This document shows positions 49,294 to 60,334 of a stretch of 64,000 nucleotides of DNA, piece by piece. The notes below the pieces were generated by a model, which was given only the letters and a program-made list of their open reading frames with translations, had not been told where the DNA came from and did not search any database. This DNA is from Podocnemis expansa (taxonomy: Eukaryota; Chordata; Testudines; Podocnemididae): NCBI GenBank assembly GCA_007922195.1, contig ML681994.1, positions 53,340,025 to 53,404,024 on the forward strand, read 5' to 3'. The position numbers were made by a program, and so were the translations under genes. Within the stretch, counting starts at the first letter, position 1. Each line of letters begins with the position of its first letter.

Positions 49294-49949
49294 ACCCCAT
49301 CTCAAACAACCAAACCTAAAAAAGATATTTTAGATTTGGAAAAGTAACAGAGAAGGGCAAGAAAAGCAATTGCAGCATGAAACTGCTTGCATATAAGGAG
49401 ATATTAAAAAGACTGGGACTATTCAGTTTAGAAAAGAGACAAATAAGAGAAGATATGATAGAGGTCTATAAAATCATGAATGGTGTAGAGAAAGTGAATA
49501 GGGAAGTGTTAGTTGCCTCTTTACATAACCCAAGAACCAGAAATCACCTCATGAAATAGGTTTCAGATTAAGATTAACATAAGGTAATACTTCACACAAG
49601 GCACAGTCAACCTGTGGAACTTGTTGCCAGGGGATATTGTGAAAGCCAAAAGTATAACTGGATTCAAAAAAGAATTAGAGTCTGGGTCCATCAATGACTA
49701 TTTGCCAAGATGGGGTAGGGCTGCAACCCCCTGACCTGAGTGTCCTTAAAGCTACTGCTACAACCTGGGACTAGATGTCAGCGGGTGGATTGCTCCATTC
49801 AGTTCATTCCCTCTGAAGCATCTGGCACCAGCCAGCGTTGGAAGATGGGGTACTGGGCTAGATGGACTACCGGTCTGCTACAATATCGCCATTCTTTTCA
49901 TATTAAAACACGGTTAAGATTCACAACCTAGTCTAGATGACGAACAACT

Positions 49950-50860
49950 CCAACTTAAGATGAAGGAATGTGGTTTTACCTAAATTTACATATTAGCAGC
50001 AGACAAAACCAGGGGACATTATGATCCTGAACTCGAGAGACGGAGACTAACATGGATCCTGTATCCTGAAGAGATACAGGAAATTGGGTTCCTAGGAAGC
50101 TTTCCTGACTTGTAAAACAGACATTACTTTGGGGGTAATAGGGTGAAATTCTGTATTTATCCTCAGCTCAGGAGAAATGGAAACCAAACAATCTGATCTA
50201 TGTGATGGGTCCTGGTCAGTGAAAAGCTGGAAAGGAAAGTGAAGGGCAAGGAAAGAACAACTTGAACAAAGACTGTTGTACTAGGTAAAGTTTTAGTCTT
50301 TTAGATGTTTATTTTCATGTCTATTTGACTAACTCTCTCTACCTATATTTCTTTTTAGTATCAATCCATTAATAAACTTTTTACTTTTGCTATAAATAAT
50401 TCAGTGCTGTGTTTGAAGGGTGTATTTTCCCCCACTAAATTAATAAACCATGATGTACTGACTTCAGAGCAACAAACTTAGTGACTTCTCTAAATGCACA
50501 ATAGTAGGGGCTGCCTATTACAGACAACTCTATCTGAGGTGCTGGGGCTGGAGTTCACTGATTTTTATATTCTAGGCGAGCTTTGGGCTGGGAAAGCCTT
50601 GAAAAGTTTGCTGGTGATGTGGACAGATTGCTGTGGCAGGGAACTGAGTCATAGTATAGTACTTGACAAAGTTTGCGCTTGCTGTAGCCCAGAAGTAATA
50701 CAGTGGCTCACAGCTCTGGGCATCCTCACCAGCATGTTACAGCCTGAAACTATGGATCAGATCCAGAACAGTATGATTCTTTTTACCCCATTGAGTCATC
50801 CAGTCAGCCAGGAGGTTTACATCATGATCAGAACCATCTGAGTGCTGTGTCTGATTTGAA
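49950..50860 (+). repeat. LTR-like fragment with poly(A) signal
   Basis: TATCAATCCATTAATAAACTTTTTAC followed by CAGTGCTGTGTTTGAAGGGTG near 50360-50430 resembles the polyadenylation region of ERV-type LTRs. The full extent is uncertain. Confidence 0.4.
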
Positions 50861-53800
50861 ACCAAATTCATGGGTCAATGTTGTTGACAGCTCAGCTGTT
50901 TGAAATTTGTTCTTCCAGAGCATTTCAATCACTTATGGAGAATATGGAAGAGTAGAGAGGGTGATAACTGACCAAATTATTTGCATGCATACTCCAGATT
51001 TTTTTTTAAGTGTCTGAGAGGAGATTGCAAAGGTAACAGTGGGCCCAGAGATTGCCCATTCCGGTGCAAGTATTGATCTGTTTGCAAAAGGCATTGAGTG
51101 TTTTCAGAAACCTGTTGACTAATTCACTAACAAATTTATGCTGACCAAGCATTGCCTAAACACACAGCTGTGGAAGACCATGCTTAGTTCTCTCTTACCT
51201 TCTCTGTACAGGTACCAGTAATTAAATTCTGATTCCATAAGCAATTATATAAATAGAGTAGTGATAAGTCCAGAGGGGAAAATGAGCTTGCAGTTTTTAA
51301 GTGACATACATTGGACAAAATCCAGAAGCAATAAGAGAATAAATATGGAAGAGCAGTATCACTTTATTGTCCACGTCACACTTTGTCACTTCACTAAGGG
51401 AGCAGCATGCAATAGCAAGCCTTTAAAAATAACTTGATCCCTCCAGTTCTTCAAATGCTGTGTTCAGCAAAGTTTAGCATGAAGGCTACTCAGAATCAAC
51501 TTTTGTGATACAAATGCTTTTGAATATTATCCACAATTGTATTACTGCACTCTTTATGCAGAGGTTAGCTACTGTACATGAAATACATGTGTAACACCAA
51601 GTATTTTTCAGGAAAATTACTCCAAGTTTGGGTGTGTGCCTTGCTGTCTTTAGTTCTTCAGACTATCTGTTGCAAGACATCATTGCATTTCTAACAGTCC
51701 TCATTTTGGCCAGTCTTTTGTTATTTTCATCTATCCCCTCCAATCACTCTCTACTTAACATGTTGGGAATAGTGCTCTCTTGTGAATGACATTGCTGCCT
51801 TTTGCATGTGTGCGTGTATTCAAAATACTGAAATTTGTAACAGTGATTCTAAACCTACATGATCCATACCCAGCCCTCTGGTCCCCAACAACTCTTCTTT
51901 TCTACAGTATAGGTTTATTACCCATCTTGTTTTTCTTTTCCTCAGGCTCCTGATTACCTCATTACATTGGGGTGTTCTTATACAAAAGCATGACTGCCCT
52001 TCTCCTGTGTAGTCTTCACCTGTCAAATAATTAGCAATAGGAGTGTTCTCCCATTTGGTATTCACTTCCATATCCTTCCTTCTCCCACTTCAAGTATTAA
52101 ATACAGTACCCAGCTCTGTGTTCTATGTTCATTAGTCATAAGACAAAGAGTCATGGCAGGTAAGGGATACATGTGACCTGCCCTTTTCTTTATGCATATA
52201 TAAACCTAACATACTATAGTTTTCATTTTGTACATTTCCATTTCATGAAGTGGGATTATGCCCACAAAAGCATACACAATAATCTGTCATTCTTCAAGCA
52301 TGTCACAGAGCTCCTTGTTTGGTGAATCTCAGAAAGTGAATCACTCTCTTGCCTTGGTTCCTCAGTTCATCCGCCTCCTAAACAAACCAACCCAACCCAG
52401 GTACATTGTCAATTCTTTATCTTGAAGCCTTTTCTTCCATATTTCAACATAAAGTGGATTACCCTTCTGGTAAAAGAATATTAGTTTGTGGCTGCTAAGT
52501 GCTATAATACCAATTTTAGATACCTCTTTAGCAAATTGAACAGAAGGTGATGAAATGAGCAGAGGGTACAAGGCTGACCATATACTTGGCTCTCTACATT
52601 TACAAAAGGCTGTACAAATATTTACATTTCATACATTTTTATTTGGATCCAAGTTACTAAGCAATTGTTGACACCCAGTTTTAAACTGGGATCTAGGATT
52701 GGGTAGGGTTCTTGAATGGGCCTGCATGGGCACGTCCCAGGACCCCCACAGAAGGGCTCAAGGTGCACCTGTGATTGCAAGACAATTGGCTTTGGGTAGC
52801 ATAGGTAAATCTTGTCTAATTGATCCAAATGAAAGCAGTATTGATTATTAATATTCTATTAGTGATATGTAAAAATGTTCAACAAAGACAGATAATGCAC
52901 TGTATTTTTAAGTGGTACAGGTTTTCAATCCTTCCAGATGTCTAAACTACATTATTTTAACTTTTGGTATTGGGAAGTGCCCAGTAAATGTGTTAATTCA
53001 AACATGCCTCAAGATGTTTGCATCTGTTACAAACATTAGGCAAAAGCCAATAGACATGCTTGCAAAAATTGAAGGAACTAAATGCTTCCAACTGATAATC
53101 TACTGAAATGGCCATGAATGTTGTCAACTGGAAAGAAATCTCATGCAGATTTAACTACCCACCAGTTTCAGATACATTATGTCTTGTTAATTTGTGAACA
53201 GACTGCATTCTACAGACACATCTTCATATGAAAAGTAGAGTGCACTTTGTCTGACCCAATCAGCTTTCAGATGCCAGCAATCCACAGCTATGAGAGGTGG
53301 GCTAGAATGAGCTATGTGAGCCAACCCATATTTCTTCGTATGCTTTCCTGTAATTTCCTTCAGTGGCAACATTGTGATGGTTCCTGCAATATTTGTCAAG
53401 ACGTATGTGGGTTTAGTGTAGCCCTGTCACTTTAGTTCTATTTCTATGAACTGCCAAAATAATGTTCCATAAAAGCCAAATTAAAATGGGCATCATATTT
53501 ATACAGACAGTTATTGACTGGTGCATCTGAGAAACTGAACTTTGACTTCAGGTGAAGCAAATCACGGCTAGATGGGTGGAAAGGTAAATGCTAAGAAAAG
53601 GCCCTGATGTTCATCCAAAGCAGTGCCACGTTGGGGGTGGGGAGAGAAACTGTTAAGAGTGTACATACAGGATTATATACCCTAAAGCATGTGAGAAGAC
53701 AGTGTTACTGACAAGCGTCTTGGTGTTCAAGTCGAAGCCTAAAAGTGAAAATAGTAAATATTGTTTAGTCATAGAGGCTTTTGAGACAGTGCCTGAGTGA

Positions 53801-54894
53801 GTAATTTATAATTTTTTTTTTTCTGCAATACTACATTGACTGAACTCTTGCCATATTTCTGAAAGTTTTTTTAGGGGTACATATTTAGATTTAGTGAAGC
53901 AAGGCTATTATGATGCAATCCTTATGATACCATAAAGCAGCTTATTTGTAAACAAATTTATACATTTCATCCTATACCCCCCCCCCCAAGGTGAACCATC
54001 AGGGCAAAAGGAGGCATTCTTCTTTTCTTTCCAAAACATGTAAACGCAAGTGCTCTCAGGAAATAAATGAAGCTTTTCCATTAGCTCTTGATCAGCAAGA
54101 ATGCATAGGTGTATGAAAGATGAAGCACATGATATGATAGTTGCTAGTTTGCTTGTAGAGTGAACAGTGGTGACCTTTAACAGCTCTATACAATAGAGTG
54201 CTGTTTCAACCATCGGTTTAACATCTTAGCAGATAAAAATATGTTTGTGCGAAATAAAATAAATTTTATATGCCCAAGTTTCCTAACAAGTTCAGGTTGT
54301 TTTGTGTGTTTAATGAAGTACTATATTTCAAAATCAGCTTACTTCATCACATTCAAGAAACACCGATCAGATACCTTTAACTTTACTTCTATAAAACCTG
54401 AAAAGTAACTGCAATAGTAAAAACAGTTTTAAAAGGCCAAATTAAATCCTGAGGTTATGAAACCATAATTTAAAAATTAATTTGTAAACTAACTACATTA
54501 CAGCTAGTCATCTGAATAATAAACTCTTTTGATGTTCCCAAAATGGTGAGGGCAGAATTATGTTAGGCAGTGGCAAATTAGCTAAATCCCTCAAATTCTC
54601 CTCCTATGTGAACAGTCTACTGAGAATCCAGGGGAAAACCAGTTGTAATACTACTGCTATTTTTGAAAGTATCCTCTTTTTTGAGAGAAGTATAGGGGGA
54701 AGCACAGCATCTTACCACTAGACATATTATGAAAAGTTAAGAGTTACACTTACAGAACAGGAATGTATTTAGTTATTTGGGATAAAAAAAACAAACAAAA
54801 AAACCCAAAACAAAACAAACAAAAAAACCCCACACACTATGCAGCTCATCCATTAATTAGCATAATTGCTCATTTTAAATCCTTGCCTGAATAA
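50861..54894. other. Intergenic AT-rich DNA
   Basis: Between KCNMB4 and CNOT2. Apart from a Penelope-type fragment at 52235-52325, no repeat or gene was recognised. Confidence 0.45.
52235..52325 (+). repeat. Penelope-type terminal repeat fragment
   Basis: GAAGTGGGATTATGCCCAC, AAAAGCATACACAATAA and CACAGAGCTCCTTGTTTGG follow the same word order as the other copies. Confidence 0.55.
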
Positions 54895-55080
54895 GAATCA
54901 TAGAATTGCAAGGGCCGTCTTGAGGTCATCTAGTCCAATCCCCTGTTAAAAGCAGAATCACTCCCACTAAATCATCCCAGCCAGGGTTTAGTTTAACCAG
55001 GCCTTAAATGTTTCCAAAGATGGAGATTCCAACACCTCCCTCGGTAACCCAACAAGGCAGAGTTCCAATCAAGTTTGCAT
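54895..55080 (-). repeat. CR1 LINE 3'-end fragment
   Basis: GAATCATAGAATTGCAAGGG, GTCATCTAGTCCAATCCCCTG, AAATCATCCCAGCCAGGG and a CACCTCCCTCGGTAACCC tract match the reversed CR1 3' region. It is truncated and non-coding. Confidence 0.8.
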
Positions 55081-56227
55081 TCAAATTTCAATCATGTAAA
55101 TACATATACCTGTGGAAGTAAAGTCATCAGGAAATTACTAAAAAATGTGTCCAGTATAGTATAATATCTTTAAAATGATTTTATTTAGAAACTAACTACC
55201 TGTTTGCACTGAGTTATTACCAACTTGATATCAGTGTCAGGATCTGGTTGTCTGCTAAACAGACTTACAGAAATAGGATGATTTCCATGTACTTTCAGCA
55301 TTGCTTCTAGATCATTACAAAAAAGTTATAAATCAAAGTCAGTGGTTACTATTATTGAAATGCAGCACATATTGGAGCTTAAGTTAAATACTACAGTATA
55401 TGCCTCATTTAAAACAAGATCTTAAAATTGAGAGTCAGCTTCTTTGAAATAAGATTATCTACCGTAATAAAGTATAAATATTAAAAACAATTGTACTAGT
55501 TGAAAGATGTAAGACTGTGATGTATAGCAAAATAGCAGCAAGACTATAAATCACTGTGCTGAATAAAGCTTACTCCATCAATCACTAATACTAAAATACA
55601 AAGGGCAGACAGATTAAGCACTGAAGGCCAAAATATTGTAGATAGATAATTATACATGTGAGTAGCGTCACATGGCCAGTGGGACCACCTGTGTTCAGTG
55701 AAACTCAAGTGCACGAAGTTACTCGTGTGTAAATATTAGCATCATCAGGGCACATCACTGTAATAAAACAGATGAGGGACTAAGTATTAAGGCTGATTGT
55801 CCTTAATTCAGTTTTTTGACAGGGACGCTGGTTTGAGATAAGGCTAAAATGGTTGTTAACTGAATATTCCCTTTAGTACTATTTCTAGTCGAGTGCATAA
55901 TGTCCATTTAATTTTTTTTTCCTCCAACAGTGTAGTTAGTGGTTATCCAAATAAACTGGAATTATTCTTCATATGTTTCAATACACTAGTGAACAAAGTT
56001 TTTACAACAAGCACTAAAAAAAACTACTGATCTAGAAACTTTGAACACAAAGATCTAAATAAGTTCAGCTATTTTAAAAAGGCAAGCTTTATATTCCTAT
56101 AAAAAAAACAAAAAAACAACTTACCTTGCATAGTGTTCACAGAGGACCACACACAAAGACTTGCATAAAATCACTTGAAGAGTAGTAATAATCTATTTAC
56201 TCCAAGAATAATAATGTTACAGTGAAA

Positions 56228-56452
56228 CAGGGCCGTCACTGCATGGGAAAAAAGGGTTGGGGCCAGGGCCCAGGCCCAATCAGTAAGCCAGATTGGGCTC
56301 CTCCCACTAGCAGCACAGCCCAGATCCAGCTGCTGCCGGCCAGCTGCAGTGCAGCTGGTGGCCTGGGCCCAATGCAGCCCCTGGGGGAGCCAGGGCACAG
56401 CTGTAGATGGGCTGGGCTAAGCCCCACTAGCCCAGAGACAGTGATGCCCCTG
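56228..56452. mobile_element. 225-bp hAT-type MITE
   Basis: The terminal repeats CAGGGCCGTCACTGCATGGG and (reversed) CAGGGGCATCACTGTCTCTG match well. The flanks CAGTGAAA and TAATGGAA agree at 5 of 8. GC-rich and non-coding. Confidence 0.7.
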
Positions 56453-59179
56453 TAATGGAATATAAAACCATTACAAAACTTTTTGTACATTAGCTGCCAC
56501 AAAAGCATACAACAAACCAGAACGTTATAGAATAGGTTGTGTCTACACTGCAACGTGATCTCAGGGGCGATGAAACCCAAATTAGCAGATCCGAGGTTTG
56601 TTAACCTAGGGTTGAACATCTACACTCATTTGTAACCTCAGCTTAGGAATTGTTAAACTCTTGGTTCCAACCTGTGGCTCCAGCATCTACATCACGGGTT
56701 CCCAACGTTTTCTCTGCTGTGGCACACCTTGCTATCTTTAATTGAGACACACCACCATATAGTTTCCAAATGAACTTGAACATTCATGAGCCAATCCAGA
56801 GCTCTTTGTGTAGTTTTTCAAAAAATTTTGTGGCACATGTGCTCAGACCTGATGGCCCACGTGTGTGCTCTGGCACGTTGATCTATACAGCACTATCGCT
56901 TTTGTCCAACCACCCATATCACAGACTTCTTAGCCTCCCCCACCAAAATATGGTTGCTCCAGCCTTTGAGCATGGTGCAATGTGGGAAAACTTGATTGTC
57001 AACCACACTTGATTGCCAGAGAACAAAAAGTCAGTCCAGGGGACTGTGGAATACTGTTGGTGAATCCCCACAGCAGAAGTCCAGTGGGGTTGCATCAACA
57101 TGGCAAACCAACAAGACTTGAACTCTGGGTCCTGGTTTGACTCAAGCTTGGACCCTCTACCTTCTTGAGGTTCTGGGACCCTGGGTTAGCATGACAGGAC
57201 TACAATGCAATAAAAAACCCACAACATTGAACATCAGGATCTGCGTCAATTGACTCAGGTTGTGGGGCTAAAAACAGCAGTACAGATGTTCCAAGCTCTC
57301 AAACCTTTCCCCCTCACAGGGTCGCAGAAATGGGCTCCAACCCAAGGACTGCAATTTTATAGCCCAGCTGCCTGAGCCCAAGTCAGCTGTCCTGAAGCAG
57401 CCAGGCTGTGCCACAGGTCTTGTATTGAAATGTTATATACTCCTACTGTTCTAGCTCAATTCAGTTACCAAAATACTGTGATTGTAAATGATTTCAGCAA
57501 GATTTTTTTTTTTAAGTGTTCTGCTTTTTATTAAAGAAACCTGTAATTGTTCGTAGAATACTTAAAGTTTGGTATCTTTTGTTTTATATTCAAAGCTCTT
57601 CTCTGACTTTGGCACAACATGAAACAAAACTAAAACACCAAAGAGTTACAAATCTCTGTGCCCCCTCATTTAATTACCAACAAGCAGGATAAATGAGCCA
57701 AATCATTATTCCTTTGGAAAGGATAAGTCATCAGCTCCTGAACTGACACTTGTGCATTTTTGTGATATTAAGTTGAAGTACGTCAAGCTTGTGAATTAGT
57801 GTAATTGAATGTAATGGCTTCACAGAAGTCTCCACTTGAAAGATGCGGCTATATTCTCAACTACAGATTAATCATTGGGTTAAAAGTTTATCATGTGTTG
57901 CAGCACGTAAGATTTTATTTTATTTTGTTAGTTTTACTAGACTTACTCTTTACTCTTTGTTCCTTTCACCAATGCTGGTATTGTGCAGGGAAACAAATAT
58001 CAGACCACAAATAACCACATGTAAATTAAAGTTAAAAGTATTCTTAAGAGACTTTCAAAAACCTAAGTCTCAGTGCCCAAGCAGGCTTTTTAAAATTAGA
58101 AATATTTACCATGAGTGAATATTAAATTTGGGATTTCCTATCTTATATTATTCTTCCATACATAGTTTTGTTTCTTTAAAGTTAATGTTTCATTCTTTTC
58201 TGAGCTAGTGAATAATTATAGGTAACTTTTTCAGCAGTGTTTACAACCCTTTAAATTAGGACCATCACTTTGCTTTCAGGTTGAGAAAGCTGTTTGCTTT
58301 AAATAATAAAAAGATAATATATAAGCAGTTTTATATTTTTATGTCTCTCTTATCCCAAAATACATATAAAAATGTAGAATTTAAAGTTACTATACACCTG
58401 ATACAGAAACACAGCAATGTCATTATTGGTCAATTTCCAAACATTATTTGATAAATGCCAACAAACTGTTTTGTACTACATAGAAAAATAGGTTAAAAAC
58501 TGAAATAAAAAAATCAAGATTCACTGACATTGTTTTGCTGTCTTTTCTTGCTTTGGTAATTTGTTTTTGTTTTTTTTAACATCGTTTGCATCATCAGATG
58601 TAATATAGTTCACAAGTCGAATGCAAAATAGCTCTCACATTAAAATAAGGGACACACTATCCTGGCTGTTTTTTATCTTTAGTCTAGACAACAGTTACAG
58701 TTCTTTCCAAAAATCATGTATTCAGAATTTGTTTATTGAGGGCTGAGCCTCACGAAGTCATATGCATCAAATGAAACATACTCCTCTGTTTGAAGTGGTA
58801 AAATATCAGCGTGGAAATAAAGCTGTGACCAGTTAGGATATTTTAGTTTTAAACCAACAAACCCATCACAAAAAGAAATGTATTTTAAATACAAGCCTTT
58901 CTAGCTTTTCAAATGTTACCCAGCCCCATTTGTAAAAAATAATTTTCTATTTTGTATTAGTTTGATATGAAAACAAAACTGACCATAATTTTTGGCCTAC
59001 TGAGGAAAGGCATATCATTTATCTTTTAAATTATTTGTCAGCAGCTAAATGACTCTTCAATGTAAGCGTCTTAACCACTGTACAGCTTGATATTTTTAAT
59101 ACTTCAACAGTTATTTTCATTTTTCATTGTTGAAGAAATGATTTCACAATCTCAAATCAAAGTCAACACTGCAGTCAGG
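56453..59179. other. Intergenic DNA before the CNOT2 3' end
   Basis: From 56535 a GTTGTGTCTACACTGCAAC start resembles the ends of the palindrome-rich MITEs, and 56695-56880 resembles a decayed Charlie-type end (GGGTTCCCAACGTTTTC). From about 57480 the DNA is AT-rich and could include a longer CNOT2 3'UTR. Confidence 0.4.
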
Positions 59180-60247
59180 AGAGCTTTTCTACTTTATTAC
59201 AAAGAGAAGAAGCCTTTATGTGGTCAGAAAATACAAGATTGATCTTTTTTTTTTTTTTTCTCTTCCTATGAAACGCTGCTGTTCAAACAGCCAGAGTGAA
59301 TTGTCTCAGTTCACTTCTTTAAGTCCCATCACATTCACTTGGGTATGGATGTCCTTGGCTGCTGAAAATCTGGCCCTTTAGTGCACAGGGCGACAAAGAA
59401 GTCCCCTGACCAGCAGTTCCAGAATGTCCCGTTTTCATATATTGCATCCATGCACACCTCCTAAAAATGAGGTACAGCAGGGCAAACATTTTCCAAAATA
59501 GATGTCATATATATAATATATACACATTCGTACATACATACCTTTATTCATGTGATGTCCAAAAATTTAAAAAAAATGTACACATTTATTACAAAATCGT
59601 AACAAAGACTGGACAGTGTTTTGCTCATTCTGGAAAGATGAAGCTCAGTAATACACAACCTTTGAAACTAACCAGAGGTTGTGGCAATATCTTTCTTCTA
59701 AACAGTCAGATATTCTTGCATTAAGCTTGGCGAAAACTGCCTTTCAAAAACAGAAGGGGAAGTAAAATGAAGGAAGCAGACCTTGCTCATCTTTCCAAAT
59801 GAAGTACGAGAAGGATCTTCACATAAAAATGCACAAACATTTTTTTTTTTTTATTACCAATAGTGCTACAATGAACAATGCAAATTGTCTAATTTTGTCT
59901 CTTTGCCTTCTTTTTTTTTTTTTTTTTACATTTTGGAAACTAAGTGGTAAACTTTTGACGGTGTAATCGCTTGTCTTTAGACCCAAGCTTGTCTGCTGGC
60001 AAAAAATAAAATAAAAGAAACCAAAACAAATTCAGACCCTGCTCAAACTAAAGAAAAACAAATTACAAATTTAGTTGTTGGGCAGCACATAATTAGTAAG
60101 GCAGGACCTCAAATGGTGAGTGACCCTTTGCATGAGCCAATTGCCAGATCCTCAAGGAATTAAAACCAGGATGCCTGAGCCACATCAGTTCTGCAGTTAT
60201 GTTGAGTATTGTGCTGAGACAGCCATACCCCAAGAAAAGGGAAGTGT
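59180..60247 (-). other. CNOT2: CNOT2 3' untranslated region (probable extent)
   Basis: This AT-rich DNA directly follows the CNOT2 stop codon, with long T runs on the plus strand (A runs in the transcript). Candidate poly(A) signals (AATAAA on the minus strand) occur at 59590-59585, 59548-59543 and 59198-59193. A 3'UTR of about 1 kb, as I recall for the human transcript, fits the last one. The chosen end is inference. AT-rich DNA continues to about 57500, so a longer isoform is possible. Confidence 0.6.
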
Positions 60248-60334
60248 TTAGAAGGCTTGCTGAGCAGGGTTGTAGTTGAAGGTTGATGGCAGATGAGGTC
60301 TTTCTTCTAATTTGTCATATTCCAGATGGAACTC
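60248..60334 (-). CDS. CNOT2: CNOT2 last coding exon (CCR4-NOT subunit 2, C-terminus)
   Basis: The minus strand reads EFHLEYDKLEERPHLPSTF then NYNPAQQAF and a TAA stop at 60250-60248. It is preceded by a pyrimidine-containing tract and an AG acceptor at 60336-60335. This is the highly conserved C-terminus of CNOT2, a scaffold subunit of the CCR4-NOT deadenylase complex that shortens mRNA poly(A) tails; the residues close the NOT2/3/5 (NOT-box) domain, which pairs with CNOT3 and binds CNOT1. The exon carries 28 codons plus stop in phase 0. The preceding exon (residues around FFDCLNWRKVAK) was looked for in 60342-64000 and not seen, so the last intron exceeds about 3.6 kb. CNOT2 and KCNMB4 share strand and order as in human 12q15. 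Confidence 0.96.
   Translation of the reverse strand, partial: EFHLEYDKLEERPHLPSTFNYNPAQQAF

Larger units (their letters stand above)
45005..49905 (+). pseudogene. CR1-clade LINE in three pieces, twice interrupted
   Basis: CR1 reverse-transcriptase sequence occurs at about 45005-45570 (YYRLESLTSVQGKLVET-like, IIRYIEEYDMVG, GKSCLSVLVEFSE). It resumes at about 47880-48334 (the SVLGPVLFN to MPLRKYPHL-like region). It resumes again at 49294-49905 (LLAYKEILKRLGLFSLEK, IREDMIEVYKIMNGVEK) and ends with GGGCTAGATGGAC and CCATTC near the CR1 3' end. The first break holds about 2.3 kb of other DNA and the second a solo LTR. Frames are broken. Confidence 0.85.
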
